Source of the DNA: Paracoccus hibiscisoli
Lineage (GTDB): Bacteria; Pseudomonadota; Alphaproteobacteria; Rhodobacterales; Rhodobacteraceae
DNA length: 64,000 nucleotides
Reading direction: 5' to 3'
Assembly: GCF_005048265.1 (NCBI RefSeq)
Contig: NZ_SUNH01000007.1
Span: forward strand, 124,001-188,000
Within the stretch, counting starts at the first letter, position 1. Every line of letters starts with the position of its first letter. Shown here piece by piece: positions 1 to 8,815 of the stretch. The notes under the pieces are model-generated. The model was not told the origin of the DNA. It worked only from the letters and a program-made list of their open reading frames with translations, and did not search any database. Both the position numbers and the translations under genes were made by a program.

Positions 1-43
1 GTCAACGCGGCTAGCATCGCAGACGTCCTTAAAGAGAGCCGCC

Positions 44-460
44 ATGCGCCGCAACACCACCCTTGCCCTCTGCCTGGCGCCCGTCCTGGCCCTGGCCGCC
101 TGCGGCACGCCCCAGGAACGCTGCATCAGCCGCAACACCAGCGAATTCCGCACCGTCAGCAGCCTGCTGGCCGATGTGGAGGGCAATCTGTCGCGCGGTT
201 ATGCCTGGGAGGAGCGTCAGGTCGTCCGCACACGGTTCGCGCAATGCGAGACCGTGACGCGCGACCGCGAAGGTCGGGCCGTGGTCTCGACCTATGGCTG
301 CTGGCGCGACTACGTCGATTCCGAGCGCTACCGCGTGCCCATCGACCCGGTCGCCGAGGCGCGCAAGCGCGACGGTCTGATCGCGCGCCGCGACGCCCTG
401 TCGCGCAGTGCCCAGGCCGCCGTCACCGCCTGCCGCGCCGCCTATCCGGAAACCGGCTGA
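44..460 (+). CDS. small putative lipoprotein, function unknown
   Basis: The 138-residue product begins with a charged, hydrophobic signal sequence ending in a lipobox (LAAC, Cys at residue 20), so it is probably lipidated and kept in the cell envelope. The mature part is polar and has four further cysteines (residues 27, 68, 86 and 130), which could form disulfides in the periplasm. I do not recognise a named domain. An AGAGAG stretch just upstream of the ATG is a plausible ribosome binding site. The gene runs towards the next gene on the other strand with only four bases between the two stop codons. Expression and localisation are inferred from the signal sequence only. Confidence 0.75.
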   Translation: MRRNTTLALCLAPVLALAACGTPQERCISRNTSEFRTVSSLLADVEGNLSRGYAWEERQVVRTRFAQCETVTRDREGRAVVSTYGCWRDYVDSERYRVPIDPVAEARKRDGLIARRDALSRSAQAAVTACRAAYPETG

Positions 461-464
461 GCCC

Positions 465-1271
465 CTACAGGATCTGCGCGGTGACCGGGTCGGCCAGGCT
501 GCGCCCGCCATCCACGGTGATGATCTGGCCGGTCACAAAGCGTGCGCCGTCGCTGACCAGGTAATGCACGGTCTCGGCCAGCTCATCGGCGGGGGCGATG
601 CGGCCCAGGGGGGTGCCCGCGATGATCTGGGCGCGCTGGTCGGGGTTGTCCTTCAGCGCGCATTGCAATTCGTGCGACATCACGCTGCTGAAGCTGACCC
701 CGTTCACGCGGATGCGGTGCGGTGCCAGCGCCAAAGCCAGCCCGCGGGTGGCCTGCTCCTGCGCCGCGCAGGCGATGGAATAGCCCAGCATCGAGGGAAT
801 CGGCCGCCGCGCCGCCAGGGTCGAGATGTTCACGATGGCCCCGCTTTGCGCCGAGGGGCCTTCGGTTTCCGCCTGACGGATCATGCGCTTGGCCACCATC
901 TGCGACAGGCGCAGACCGGCCAGCATGTTCTGGCGCAGCATCTCCTCCAACGCGTCCATGTCGGTTTCCAGCGGGTCGCTGCCCCGCACGAAACGGTGCG
1001 CGTTGACCAGGATGTCGACCCGGTCAAAGGCGTCCAGCGTCGCCGACAGCAGGTTGGCCATGGCCAGCTTTTCCGACATGGCGCCGACGAAATGGCGCAC
1101 CTGGCTCTGGTCGTCGGCGTAATCGGACACGACCGATTGCAGCATGGCCTCGTCGCTATCGGCGAACATGACCGAAGCGCCACGCTCGGCCAGATGGCGG
1201 GCGATGGCCAGGCCGACGCCCTTGCCCGCGCCGGTGACGATGGCAACCTTGCCCTGGATCGACATGGTCAT
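465..1271 (-). CDS. SDR-fold protein lacking the catalytic lysine
   Basis: This 268-residue protein has the short-chain dehydrogenase/reductase fold: a nucleotide-binding TGAGKGVG motif near residues 13-20, a catalytic-type Ser150, Tyr164 in YSIAC, and the C-terminal GQIITVDGG signature. In active SDRs the Tyr is followed four residues later by Lys (YxxxK). Here that position is Cys168, and the usual NAG motif reads NAH. It may therefore be a non-catalytic or altered member, so its substrate cannot be named. I chose the ATG at 1271 because it overlaps the stop of the upstream methyltransferase gene as ATGA, which indicates translational coupling. A second in-frame ATG lies two codons later. 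Confidence 0.85.
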   Translation of the reverse strand: MTMSIQGKVAIVTGAGKGVGLAIARHLAERGASVMFADSDEAMLQSVVSDYADDQSQVRHFVGAMSEKLAMANLLSATLDAFDRVDILVNAHRFVRGSDPLETDMDALEEMLRQNMLAGLRLSQMVAKRMIRQAETEGPSAQSGAIVNISTLAARRPIPSMLGYSIACAAQEQATRGLALALAPHRIRVNGVSFSSVMSHELQCALKDNPDQRAQIIAGTPLGRIAPADELAETVHYLVSDGARFVTGQIITVDGGRSLADPVTAQIL

Positions 1272-2278
1272 CGGCGGGCGCCCTTGCGAGGTGCGGCGCT
1301 GCCCTTGCCGGCCGCGCTGGCCTCGATCACCTTGAAGCGGGTGTCGCCGCCGATCTCGTGGACCTGGCCGAAATGCTGGGCCAGCACCGATTCGTAGGGC
1401 AGGTGCCGGTTCGCCACCATCCACAGCCGCCCCGCCCCGGTCAGCAGGCGCGCGGCGGTCGCGATGAAACCCGCCCCAAGGCGCGGGTCCGCCTGGCGTC
1501 CCTCGTGAAACGGCGGGTTCATGACCACACCGTTGACCGGCTCGCGCAGCGCGAAATCACGCGCATCGGCCCAATGGAATCGCACGCGCGGGTCGGTGAC
1601 GTTGCGCCGCGCCGATTCCAGCGCGGTGTGATCGGCCTCGACCAGATGCAGCTCGGTCACGCCGGGGCGCGCCAGAACCTGCGCCGACAGCCAGCCCCAG
1701 CCCGCGCCCAGATCGACGACGCGCGTGGGCAGCTTGGGCGGCAGATGATCGGCCAGCATGCGCGATCCGGGGTCGATCCCATCCGCGGAAAACACCCCCG
1801 GCAGGGTCACAAAGCCCGGCGCGACCTCGGTCGCGGTGGCGGTCCAGTCGGCGGGCAGACCCTGCGGGGGCAGCGTCAGGCGAAAGATCTTGCCATGCGC
1901 CTTGCTGATCACGTCATCGACCTGCGCCAGGCCGCGCAGCTCCCGCAGCAGCGAATCGACGCCGTCGGTCTTTTGCCCGTCGACCCAGATCGTGGCGCCC
2001 GGCGCCAGATGGGCGGCGGCCTGGGCCAGACGCGCGCGGGCCGCGGCCTTGGCACGGGGCAGCCGGACGATGGCAGCATCGAACAGCCCCTCGGCCTCGG
2101 TGCGCACGTCGAAGCCGCGCGCGGTCAGGCCCTGATGGTCGGGGAAATGCCCCTGCAGCACCGTCAGCTGCGCGGGGTCAAGGGGGGACAGGTCATCGGC
2201 GGCGCTTGCGCCGATGAACAGCACCCGGCCTCCGGGATGGCCGTCCGGAAAGGCCAGGTCCAGTCGTGATTGGGTCAC
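1268..2278 (-). CDS. rsmC: RsmC-like class I SAM-dependent methyltransferase
   Basis: The 336-residue product has the layout of RsmC, which methylates a guanine N2 in 16S rRNA. A divergent N-terminal half is followed by a Rossmann methyltransferase domain with motif I DLGAGWGWLS (residues 189-198) and the NPPF catalytic motif (residues 254-257) typical of N-methyltransferases. The start is a GTG four bases after the clpS stop, with an AAAGAG-type binding site. Its end overlaps the SDR gene. The target nucleotide is inferred from the family; RsmC and RlmG are hard to tell apart by motif alone. Confidence 0.85.
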   Translation of the reverse strand: MTQSRLDLAFPDGHPGGRVLFIGASAADDLSPLDPAQLTVLQGHFPDHQGLTARGFDVRTEAEGLFDAAIVRLPRAKAAARARLAQAAAHLAPGATIWVDGQKTDGVDSLLRELRGLAQVDDVISKAHGKIFRLTLPPQGLPADWTATATEVAPGFVTLPGVFSADGIDPGSRMLADHLPPKLPTRVVDLGAGWGWLSAQVLARPGVTELHLVEADHTALESARRNVTDPRVRFHWADARDFALREPVNGVVMNPPFHEGRQADPRLGAGFIATAARLLTGAGRLWMVANRHLPYESVLAQHFGQVHEIGGDTRFKVIEASAAGKGSAAPRKGARR

Positions 2279-2282
2279 GCGA

Positions 2283-2612
2283 TTACTCTTTTTCCATGGT
2301 GCATTGCAGGGGATGCTGCTGGCGGCGGGCCAGCTCCATCACCTGGGCGACCTTTGTCTCGGCCACCTCGTGAGAAAAGACGCCGACGACCGCCACACCC
2401 TTGCGGTGCACGGTCAGCATGATCTCGATCGCCTGCGCGTGGGTCATGTGGAACAGACGCTCCAGCACATGCACGACGAACTCCATCGGGGTGAAGTCGT
2501 CGTTCAGCAACAGGACCTTGTACATGGGGGGGCGCTGCGACTTGGCGCGCGGCTTGACCGCAAGGTCGGATTGGTCGTCGGGGTTCCGGGGGTCGGTCAT
2601 CCAGTGCGTCAT
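2283..2612 (-). CDS. clpS: ATP-dependent Clp protease adaptor ClpS
   Basis: ClpS binds the N-domain of ClpA and delivers N-degron substrates to ClpAP. The product is about 109 residues, the normal size. It has a disordered acidic/polar N-terminus followed by the core signature [20 protein letters not shown] and the [16 protein letters not shown] helix region. The asparagine-aspartate pair of the substrate pocket (LLNDD) is present. Two ATG codons four residues apart are possible. I prefer 2612 because an AGGA lies about 14 bases upstream, while the ATG at 2600 has no visible binding site. It heads a three-gene minus-strand run with rsmC and the SDR gene. Confidence 0.95.
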   Translation of the reverse strand: MTHWMTDPRNPDDQSDLAVKPRAKSQRPPMYKVLLLNDDFTPMEFVVHVLERLFHMTHAQAIEIMLTVHRKGVAVVGVFSHEVAETKVAQVMELARRQQHPLQCTMEKE

Positions 2613-2783
2613 CGGGCTGCGGTCGTTCCTGAATGCTGCGGCGACGGTGGGGCGACCATCGGGCTTCGGTTGAAATATAGCGCAATCGCGCCGGGATGAA
2701 AGCCCCCCCTGCCGCGGCATCGCGCCCGCCCCGTGTCGAAACGGCAGACAAAATTAACTGGAATGCCCGGTTTCATGGATAAA

Positions 2784-2820
2784 ACACCCGTGCTATTATA
2801 GGTTGATTAACGACGGGTGT
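2784..2820. promoter_or_regulatory. 8-bp inverted repeat around a possible -10 region
   Basis: A perfect inverted repeat has arms ACACCCGT (2784-2791) and ACGGGTGT (2813-2820). The 21-base spacer is AT-rich and includes TATTATAG, which could be a -10 element. It lies 43 bases upstream of the carboxypeptidase start. This may be an operator framing the promoter, or a hairpin in the leader. No regulator is identified. Confidence 0.4.
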
Positions 2821-2862
2821 GCGACAAATGACGCGCCCGCTTGAGGCAGAGAGACAGCGACA

Positions 2863-4551
2863 GTGATCCGATTTCCCAAAGCCTTCCGGCTGATCCGTCA
2901 TGCCGTTCTGGCGATGACCCTGCTGGCCATGCCGGCTGCGGCGGCGCCCTTTGCGGCCTATGTCATGGATGCCCGCACGGGCCAGCCCATCTATCGACAG
3001 AACGCCGACACGCGGCTGCATCCGGCGTCGTTGACCAAGATGATGACCCTCTACATGGCGTTCCATGCCATCGAAAGCGGTCGCGTCCGGTTGGATTCGC
3101 GCTTCACCATCTCCACCAAGGCCGCGAACGAGCCCCCCTCCAAGCTGGGACTGCGGGCCGGACAGCAGATCGAGCTGCGCTATCTTCTGCGTGCGGCGGC
3201 GATCAAGTCCGCCAACGATGCCGCCACCGCCATCGGCGAGGGGCTGGCTGGCTCCGAGGAGGCGTTCACCCAGCAGATGACGCAGATGGCGCGCGCCCTG
3301 GGCATGAACAACACCCAGTTCCGCAACGCCCACGGCCTGACCCGCGAGGGGCATTTTTCCACCGCGCATGACATGAGCATCCTGGGGCGGCACCTGTTCT
3401 ACGATTTTCCCCAGTATTACAACCTGTTCTCGCGCCGCTCGGCCGATGCGGGGATCGCGCAGGTCGCCTCGACCAACCGTCGTTTCCTGGATGCCTATTC
3501 GGGCGCCGACGGGATCAAGACCGGATATACGCGGGCGGCGGGCTTCAACCTGACGGCCTCGGCACAGCGCGGCAACCGCCGCCTGATCGCGACCGTCTTT
3601 GGCGGCACCTCGACCGCGCATCGCAACCAGGTCATGACCGAACTGCTGGACAGCAGCTTCACCCGCATCCCGGACCGCGTCCGCGAGGTCAAGCCGCAGC
3701 GCCCGCGCATGCTGGTCCAGGCCACGACCCGGCGCGCCCAAGTGCCCGCCAGCCCCGCCGCCACCCAGGCCGAGCCGCAGCGGATGGTGCTGCAGGCCTC
3801 TCCGCCGCCATCGACGCGCCCGGCCCAGGCCTCCAGCCTGGTCGCCGCCGCAACGCCCCCCGTCGATCTGACCGAGGCCCTGCGCCAAGCGGGCGCCACC
3901 GCGACCGCCCCCGTGCCGCCCGGCGTGGCCCTGGCGCGCAGCGCGCGGCCCCGCAGCAGACCGGGCAGCGCCGCGCCCGCGCCCGATCAGGCCGATCAGA
4001 TCGCTCAGGCCATCGCGACGGCGGTCGCCTCCGACGCGGCCCCGGCGGCCTCGGCCAGCCTGGCGGCCCCGGTGCTGGCGGCCTCGGCCCGTCCCGCACC
4101 CTCGCCGCGGCGCAGTGCCAGCATCGCCGCCGTGGCCCAGCCTGAGGCGCCTGCCGCAGCCCCCGAACCCACACCGACCGCAACCGAAGGCGCGCTGTCG
4201 CTGAACAGTTCGGCCGCGCCCCGGCCCCGGTCGGAAACCGTGATTCTGGCCGCCATGGGCGAAGGCGATCTGGGCAACCCCGAGGCGCTGGAGGTCGTGC
4301 GCAGGCCCACCGACAGCGGTCGGAACTGGGGTGTGTCTCTGGGCCTCTATACCACGCAAGCCGAGGCGGACCGGCTGCTGCTCAGCCTGGCTCTGCAGGA
4401 CGGCAACCTGTTCGGCGCGGCCCGCCGCCATGTCGCCAACACCAATCGCGGGTTCGAGCCGCGCTTTGTGAACCTCAGCAAGGGGCATGCCCAGCTGGCC
4501 TGCGAACGCATGGGCAGCCGGTCTCAGCCCTGTTCCGTCATCGCGAACTGA
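2863..4551 (+). CDS. D-alanyl-D-alanine carboxypeptidase with SPOR domain
   Basis: This low-molecular-weight penicillin-binding protein (peptidase S11, DacA/DacF type) trims the terminal D-Ala of peptidoglycan stem peptides in the periplasm. It has a signal peptide (residues 1-27), the SLTK nucleophile motif (Ser56-Lys59), SAN (116-118) and KTG (219-221). After the catalytic part comes a long Ala/Pro-rich linker (about residues 285-470), then a C-terminal SPOR-like domain (about 480-562) that would bind denuded glycan at the division site. The start is GTG. The 562-residue length exceeds simple DacA enzymes because of the linker and SPOR domain. A clear terminator follows. Confidence 0.92.
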   Translation: MIRFPKAFRLIRHAVLAMTLLAMPAAAAPFAAYVMDARTGQPIYRQNADTRLHPASLTKMMTLYMAFHAIESGRVRLDSRFTISTKAANEPPSKLGLRAGQQIELRYLLRAAAIKSANDAATAIGEGLAGSEEAFTQQMTQMARALGMNNTQFRNAHGLTREGHFSTAHDMSILGRHLFYDFPQYYNLFSRRSADAGIAQVASTNRRFLDAYSGADGIKTGYTRAAGFNLTASAQRGNRRLIATVFGGTSTAHRNQVMTELLDSSFTRIPDRVREVKPQRPRMLVQATTRRAQVPASPAATQAEPQRMVLQASPPPSTRPAQASSLVAAATPPVDLTEALRQAGATATAPVPPGVALARSARPRSRPGSAAPAPDQADQIAQAIATAVASDAAPAASASLAAPVLAASARPAPSPRRSASIAAVAQPEAPAAAPEPTPTATEGALSLNSSAAPRPRSETVILAAMGEGDLGNPEALEVVRRPTDSGRNWGVSLGLYTTQAEADRLLLSLALQDGNLFGAARRHVANTNRGFEPRFVNLSKGHAQLACERMGSRSQPCSVIAN

Positions 4552-4577
4552 TCGCCTCCCATCGGCACCGACCTTGA

Positions 4578-4603
4578 CCCCCGCCCACCGGCGGGGGTTT
4601 TTT
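4578..4603 (+). terminator. intrinsic terminator after the carboxypeptidase gene
   Basis: A perfect 8-bp GC stem (4578-4585 with 4590-4597), a four-base loop and six T residues (4598-4603) lie 26 bases after the stop codon. Confidence 0.9.
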
Positions 4604-4672
4604 GCATGTCCCGCAAGGACTAAGGTGCGACAACCCGCCCGGTTGGGTCCGGCGCGCTTTTCCCTATTTTTG

Positions 4673-4690
4673 TTTCAGTAATTTCTGAAA
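4673..4690. promoter_or_regulatory. perfect dyad, likely operator of the GbsR-type regulator
   Basis: TTTCAG (4673-4678) and CTGAAA (4685-4690) form a perfect inverted repeat with a six-base AT spacer, ending 16 bases before the regulator's ATG. Its size and symmetry suit a dimeric winged-helix MarR/GbsR protein, so autoregulation and control of cydAB is the simplest reading. Confidence 0.55.
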
Positions 4691-4706
4691 TGACGGGAAG
4701 ACGCGA

Positions 4707-5261
4707 ATGCCGATCTCTGCACTGCGCCAGGATTTCATCCTGCATTTTGGCGAGATGGGCTCGCGGTGGGGGATCAACCGCACCGTGGGCCAGGTCTATG
4801 CCCTGCTGTTTCTGGCCGATGACCCGCTCTGCGCCGATGACATCGTGGGCGCCCTGGGGTTCTCGCGGTCGAACGTGTCGATGGCCCTCAAGGAGCTGCA
4901 GAGCTGGAACCTGGTCCGCCTGCGCCACCGGCCCGACGACCGGCGCGAATTCTTCACCACGCCCGACGACCTGTGGGAGATCGTCCGCTGCCTCATCGCG
5001 GAACGCAAAAAGCGCGAGATCGACCCCACGCTGACCAAGCTGCGCGAGCTGTCGATGACCGAACCCGACCCGGCGGACCGCGCAGCGCATGCCCGCATCG
5101 CCGAGCTGCGCCAGCTGATCGAGCAGATGACCGCCTTTCACGACGACCTGGCCCGGTTCGAGACCGAGCGCCTGGTCGCCCTGTTGAACATGGGTGCCCG
5201 GATCGGTCGCCTGGTCGACGGCGCGGGCAAGCTGATCCCGATACGCCGCACCAAATCCTGA
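4707..5261 (+). CDS. GbsR/MarR family transcriptional regulator
   Basis: This 184-residue protein has a GbsR-type winged helix (about residues 10-100), with the HFGEMGSRWGINR start typical of the GbsR subgroup and a recognition helix around FSRSNVSMALKELQ. A helical C-terminal segment probably serves dimerisation. The gene lies 16 bases upstream of cydA on the same strand, so it is probably co-transcribed with the oxidase operon. A perfect dyad directly upstream of its own start suggests autoregulation. The signal it senses is not visible in the sequence; control of the oxidase is inferred from position. Confidence 0.88.
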   Translation: MPISALRQDFILHFGEMGSRWGINRTVGQVYALLFLADDPLCADDIVGALGFSRSNVSMALKELQSWNLVRLRHRPDDRREFFTTPDDLWEIVRCLIAERKKREIDPTLTKLRELSMTEPDPADRAAHARIAELRQLIEQMTAFHDDLARFETERLVALLNMGARIGRLVDGAGKLIPIRRTKS

Positions 5262-5277
5262 ACAGAAAGGCCCTCAG

Positions 5278-6663
5278 ATGGACCCGCTGATCCTGTCACG
5301 GATTCAGTTCGCCGCGAACATCTCGTTCCACATCCTGTTTCCGACCATCACCATCGCGCTTGGCTGGGTGCTGCTGTTCTTCAAGCTGCGCTTCAACGCC
5401 ACCGGCGCCGAGAAATGGATGGACGCCTATCGCTTCTGGGTGAAGGTGTTCGCCCTGTCCTTTGCGCTTGGCGTCGTGTCCGGCATCACCATGTCGTTCC
5501 AGTTCGGCACCAACTGGCCCGGCTTCATGGAGGCCGTGGGCAATGTCGCGGGACCGCTGCTGGCCTATGAGATCCTGACGGCCTTCTTCCTCGAGGCCGC
5601 GTTCCTGGGCATCATGCTGTTCGGGTTTCGCCGCGTGCCCGGCTGGCTGCACACGACGGCGACGGCGCTGGTGGCCTTTGGCACCACCCTGTCGGCCTTC
5701 TGGATCCTGGTCCTGAACAGCTGGATGCACACCCCCGCGGGGTATGAGCTGCGCGACGGCGTCGTCCATGCGACCGACTGGTTCGCCATCGTCTTCAACC
5801 CGTCGATGCCTTACCGGCTGGCGCATATGCTGCTGGCCTCGGGTCTGACGGTGTCCTTCCTGATCGCCGGTTTCTCGGCCATGCGCTGGCTGTGGGGCGA
5901 CCGCAGCGACGAGGTCCGCGCGACGCTGCGCTTCGGCGCGACACTTGGCGCGATCCTGATCCCGATCCAGATCTATGCCGGCGACATGCACGGCCTGAAC
6001 ACGCTGGAGCATCAGCCAGCCAAGGTCGCCGCGATGGAAGGCAACTGGGAGACCCAGGGCAACGTCCCGCTGGTGCTGTTCGCGATCCCCGACCAAGAGG
6101 CGCGCGAGAACCGGATGGAGATCGCCATCCCCAGTGTCGCCTCGCTGATCCTGACGCACAGCTTCGACGGCGAGGTGCCCGGCCTGAACGATTTTGTGGC
6201 CGAGGACGGCACGATCGAACACCCGCCCGTGGCGCCGGTCTTCTACGCCTTCCGCGTGATGGTGGGCCTGGGCTTTGCGATGCTGGCGCTGTCCTGGTCG
6301 TCTGTGTGGCTGATGCGCCGCGGCCGCGGTGTCGAGGGGCTGCCCCGTCCGTGGATCTATGCCTTCGTCGGCATGGCCTTTTCGGGCTGGATCGCGACCC
6401 TGGCCGGTTGGTACGTGACCGAGATCGGGCGCCAGCCCTGGCTGGTCACCGGCGTGCTGACCACCAGGGAGGCCGTCGGTTCGGTGACGGGCGGCATGGT
6501 CGCCTCGACGCTTGCGGCCTATCTGCTGGTCTATGCGGGTCTGATGACCGCCTATCTGGGCACGCTCACCTATCTGGCGCGCAAGGCCGCCCGCCACGAC
6601 CCGCTGACCCCCGATGTCCCGAAACCCGATGCGGGCATCCGCGTCCTGCAGCCCGGAGAGTAA
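5278..6663 (+). CDS. cydA: cytochrome bd-type quinol oxidase subunit I (CIO type)
   Basis: Subunit I of the cytochrome bd / cyanide-insensitive oxidase oxidises ubiquinol and passes electrons to O2 through haems b and d without pumping protons. At 461 residues it lacks the long Q-loop insertion of E. coli CydA and so belongs to the short CIO group. Visible features are the conserved N-terminal His18 in a QFAANISFHILFPT context (haem ligand), multiple membrane spans, the GDMHGLNTLEHQPAK segment of the quinol region, and GRQPW near residue 385. It is followed by cydB after three bases. Confidence 0.95.
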   Translation: MDPLILSRIQFAANISFHILFPTITIALGWVLLFFKLRFNATGAEKWMDAYRFWVKVFALSFALGVVSGITMSFQFGTNWPGFMEAVGNVAGPLLAYEILTAFFLEAAFLGIMLFGFRRVPGWLHTTATALVAFGTTLSAFWILVLNSWMHTPAGYELRDGVVHATDWFAIVFNPSMPYRLAHMLLASGLTVSFLIAGFSAMRWLWGDRSDEVRATLRFGATLGAILIPIQIYAGDMHGLNTLEHQPAKVAAMEGNWETQGNVPLVLFAIPDQEARENRMEIAIPSVASLILTHSFDGEVPGLNDFVAEDGTIEHPPVAPVFYAFRVMVGLGFAMLALSWSSVWLMRRGRGVEGLPRPWIYAFVGMAFSGWIATLAGWYVTEIGRQPWLVTGVLTTREAVGSVTGGMVASTLAAYLLVYAGLMTAYLGTLTYLARKAARHDPLTPDVPKPDAGIRVLQPGE

Positions 6664-6666
6664 GCG

Positions 6667-7680
6667 ATGATGGACCTGTTCGGAGACCCCGCCGTCTGGC
6701 TGCCCTTTGTCTTTGCCGGCCTGATGGGCACCGCGATCCTGGTCTATGTGATCCTGGACGGGTTCGACCTGGGCGTGGGGCTGCTGTTCCCCTTTGCAAC
6801 ACCGACCGAGCGCGACCGCATGGTCGCCTCGATCGGCCCCTTCTGGGACGCGAACGAGACCTGGCTGGTGCTGGCGATCGGCATCCTGCTGGTGGCCTTC
6901 CCGGTGGCGCATGGGGTGATCCTGACCGCTTTGTACCTGCCGGTGGCGGTGATGCTGGTCGGCCTGATCCTGCGCGGCGTCGCGTTCGAGTTCCGCGTCA
7001 AGGCCCCCACGCGCCATCGCGGCGCCTGGAACAAGGCGTTCTTTGGCGGCAGCCTGGCCTCGACCCTGTCGCAGGGCTTCATGCTGGGGATGTACATCAC
7101 CGGGCTGCAGTTCACCTGGGCGAACATCGCCTTTGCGACGCTGACGGCAGTGTTCCTGACGGTGGGCTTCAGCTTCATCGGCGCGGTCTGGCTGATCGGC
7201 AAGACCGAAGGCGCGCTGCAGGCCAAGGCGATCCTCTGGGCGCGGCGCGGCATCTGGGGGCTGATCGCGGGCATCGTGGCCATCTCGGCGGCCTCTCCGC
7301 TGGTCAGCGCGCGGATCTGGGGCAAGTGGTTCAGCTGGCCCGAGATCGTCTGGCTGGCGCCGCTGCCGATCCTTTCGGCGGTGCTGGTGCTGACGCTGTG
7401 GCGGGTGCTGCACCGGTTGCCGCTGGATGGCGACCGGCTGGCCTGGGCGCCGTTCTGGATGGCCTCGGCACTGTTCGTGATGGCGTTTGGCGGGCTGGCC
7501 TACAGCTTCTACCCCTATGTGGTCCCCGAGCAGATGACGATCTATGAATCGGCTGCGGCCCCCGAAAGCCTGATCATCATCCTGGTGGGCACGATGGTCG
7601 TGCTGCCGATCATCATCGCCTATTCGATCCTTGCCTATACGGTGTTCCGCGGCAAGGCGACCGAACTGACCTATTACTGA
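6667..7680 (+). CDS. cydB: cytochrome bd-type quinol oxidase subunit II
   Basis: CydB is the integral-membrane partner of CydA. The 337-residue product has about eight hydrophobic spans and the family landmarks WxxL-type N-terminus, VILDGFDLGVGLLFPF, and WDANETWLV near residues 59-67. A tiny third subunit (CydX) was looked for after this gene but the intergenic space is only a terminator. Subunit pairing and role are established for the family. Confidence 0.95.
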   Translation: MMDLFGDPAVWLPFVFAGLMGTAILVYVILDGFDLGVGLLFPFATPTERDRMVASIGPFWDANETWLVLAIGILLVAFPVAHGVILTALYLPVAVMLVGLILRGVAFEFRVKAPTRHRGAWNKAFFGGSLASTLSQGFMLGMYITGLQFTWANIAFATLTAVFLTVGFSFIGAVWLIGKTEGALQAKAILWARRGIWGLIAGIVAISAASPLVSARIWGKWFSWPEIVWLAPLPILSAVLVLTLWRVLHRLPLDGDRLAWAPFWMASALFVMAFGGLAYSFYPYVVPEQMTIYESAAAPESLIIILVGTMVVLPIIIAYSILAYTVFRGKATELTYY

Positions 7681-7685
7681 ACGAA

Positions 7686-7711
7686 AAAGGCGGGCCCCGG
7701 GGCCCGCCTTT
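7686..7711. terminator. bidirectional terminator between cydB and ychF
   Basis: A perfect 26-base palindrome, with arms AAAGGCGGGCCCC (7686-7698) and GGGGCCCGCCTTT (7699-7711), sits between the two converging genes. It has an A-tract on one side and a T-tract on the other, so it could serve both strands. Confidence 0.88.
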
Positions 7712-7717
7712 CCGATA

Positions 7718-8815
7718 TTAGCCGCTGAACAGGAAATGCAGGACGTCGCCGTCCTTGACCTCATAGGTCTTGCCCTCGACGCGCAGCTTGCCCGCCTCGC
7801 GCGCCCCGGCCTCTCCCTTGCCCGCGACGTAATCGTCATAAGCGATGGTTTCCGACCGGATGAAGCCCTTTTCGAAATCGCCATGGATCACGCCCGCCGC
7901 CTGCGGGGCCAGCGTGCCCTTGGTGATGGTCCAGGCGCGCGCCTCCTTGGGGCCGACGGTGAAATAGGTCTGCAGGCCCAGCAGGGTGTATCCTGCTCGG
8001 ATCAGCCGGTCCAGGCCCGGCTCCTCCAGCCCCATCTCGCCCAGGAACATCTGCGCCTCCTCGGCGTCCAGCTGGCTGATCTCCTCCTCGATCCGGGCCG
8101 AGATCACGACATGGCCCGCGCCCTGCGCCTCGGCCATCTCACGGACCTTCTCGGACAGGGCGTTGCCGTTGGCGGCCTCGTCCTCGGCCACGTTGCAGAC
8201 GAACAGCACCGGTTTCGCGGTCAGCAGCTGCAGCATGTCCCATGCGCGGCGGTCGTCATCCGACACGGCGATGGTGCGCGCGGGGCGGCCCTCGTTCAGC
8301 ACGGCCAGCGCCTGCTGCAACAGGCGCTGCTGATCGGCCGCGTCCTTGTCGCCGCCCTTCAGCTTGCGCGACAGGTTGGCCAGACGACGCTCGATCGATT
8401 CCATGTCGGAAATCATAAGCTCGGTCTCGATCACCTCGGCATCCGCCAGCGGGTCGACGCGGCCCTCGACATGCGTGATGTCGCCATCCTCGAAACAGCG
8501 CAGGACATGGGCGATGGCGTCCACCTCGCGGATCGTGGCCAGGAACTGGTTGCCCAGCCCCTCGCCCTTGGAGGCGCCCTTCACCAAGCCCGCGATGTCC
8601 ACGAAGGTGATGCGCGTCGGGATGATCTGCTTGCTGCCCGCGATCTGGGCCAGGGTGTCCAGGCGCGGATCGGGGACCGCGACCTCGCCCACATTGGGCT
8701 CGATGGTGCAGAACGGGAAATTCGCGGCCTGTGCGGCGGCGGTTTTCGTCAATGCGTTGAACAGCGTCGACTTGCCCACGTTCGGCAAGCCCACGATCCC
8801 CATGCGAAAGCCCAT
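7718..8815 (-). CDS. ychF: ribosome-binding ATPase YchF (Obg-like)
   Basis: YchF is a universally conserved P-loop NTPase of the Obg family that prefers ATP and associates with ribosomes and the oxidative stress response. The 365-residue product has the G1 loop GLPNVGKST (residues 9-17), a switch region with DIAGLVKGASKGEGLGN, a coiled-coil insertion, and a C-terminal TGS-like domain ending in the conserved VKDGDVLHFLF. Length and motifs are normal for the family. It converges on cydB with a strong shared terminator between them. Confidence 0.97.
   Translation of the reverse strand: MGFRMGIVGLPNVGKSTLFNALTKTAAAQAANFPFCTIEPNVGEVAVPDPRLDTLAQIAGSKQIIPTRITFVDIAGLVKGASKGEGLGNQFLATIREVDAIAHVLRCFEDGDITHVEGRVDPLADAEVIETELMISDMESIERRLANLSRKLKGGDKDAADQQRLLQQALAVLNEGRPARTIAVSDDDRRAWDMLQLLTAKPVLFVCNVAEDEAANGNALSEKVREMAEAQGAGHVVISARIEEEISQLDAEEAQMFLGEMGLEEPGLDRLIRAGYTLLGLQTYFTVGPKEARAWTITKGTLAPQAAGVIHGDFEKGFIRSETIAYDDYVAGKGEAGAREAGKLRVEGKTYEVKDGDVLHFLFSG

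Noticed and set aside
5296..7884. Long open frame of 862 codons antisense to cydAB
   Set aside because: It is a GC-skew shadow: biased composition rich in Arg, Gln and His, no domain, while both cyd genes on the other strand are clear.
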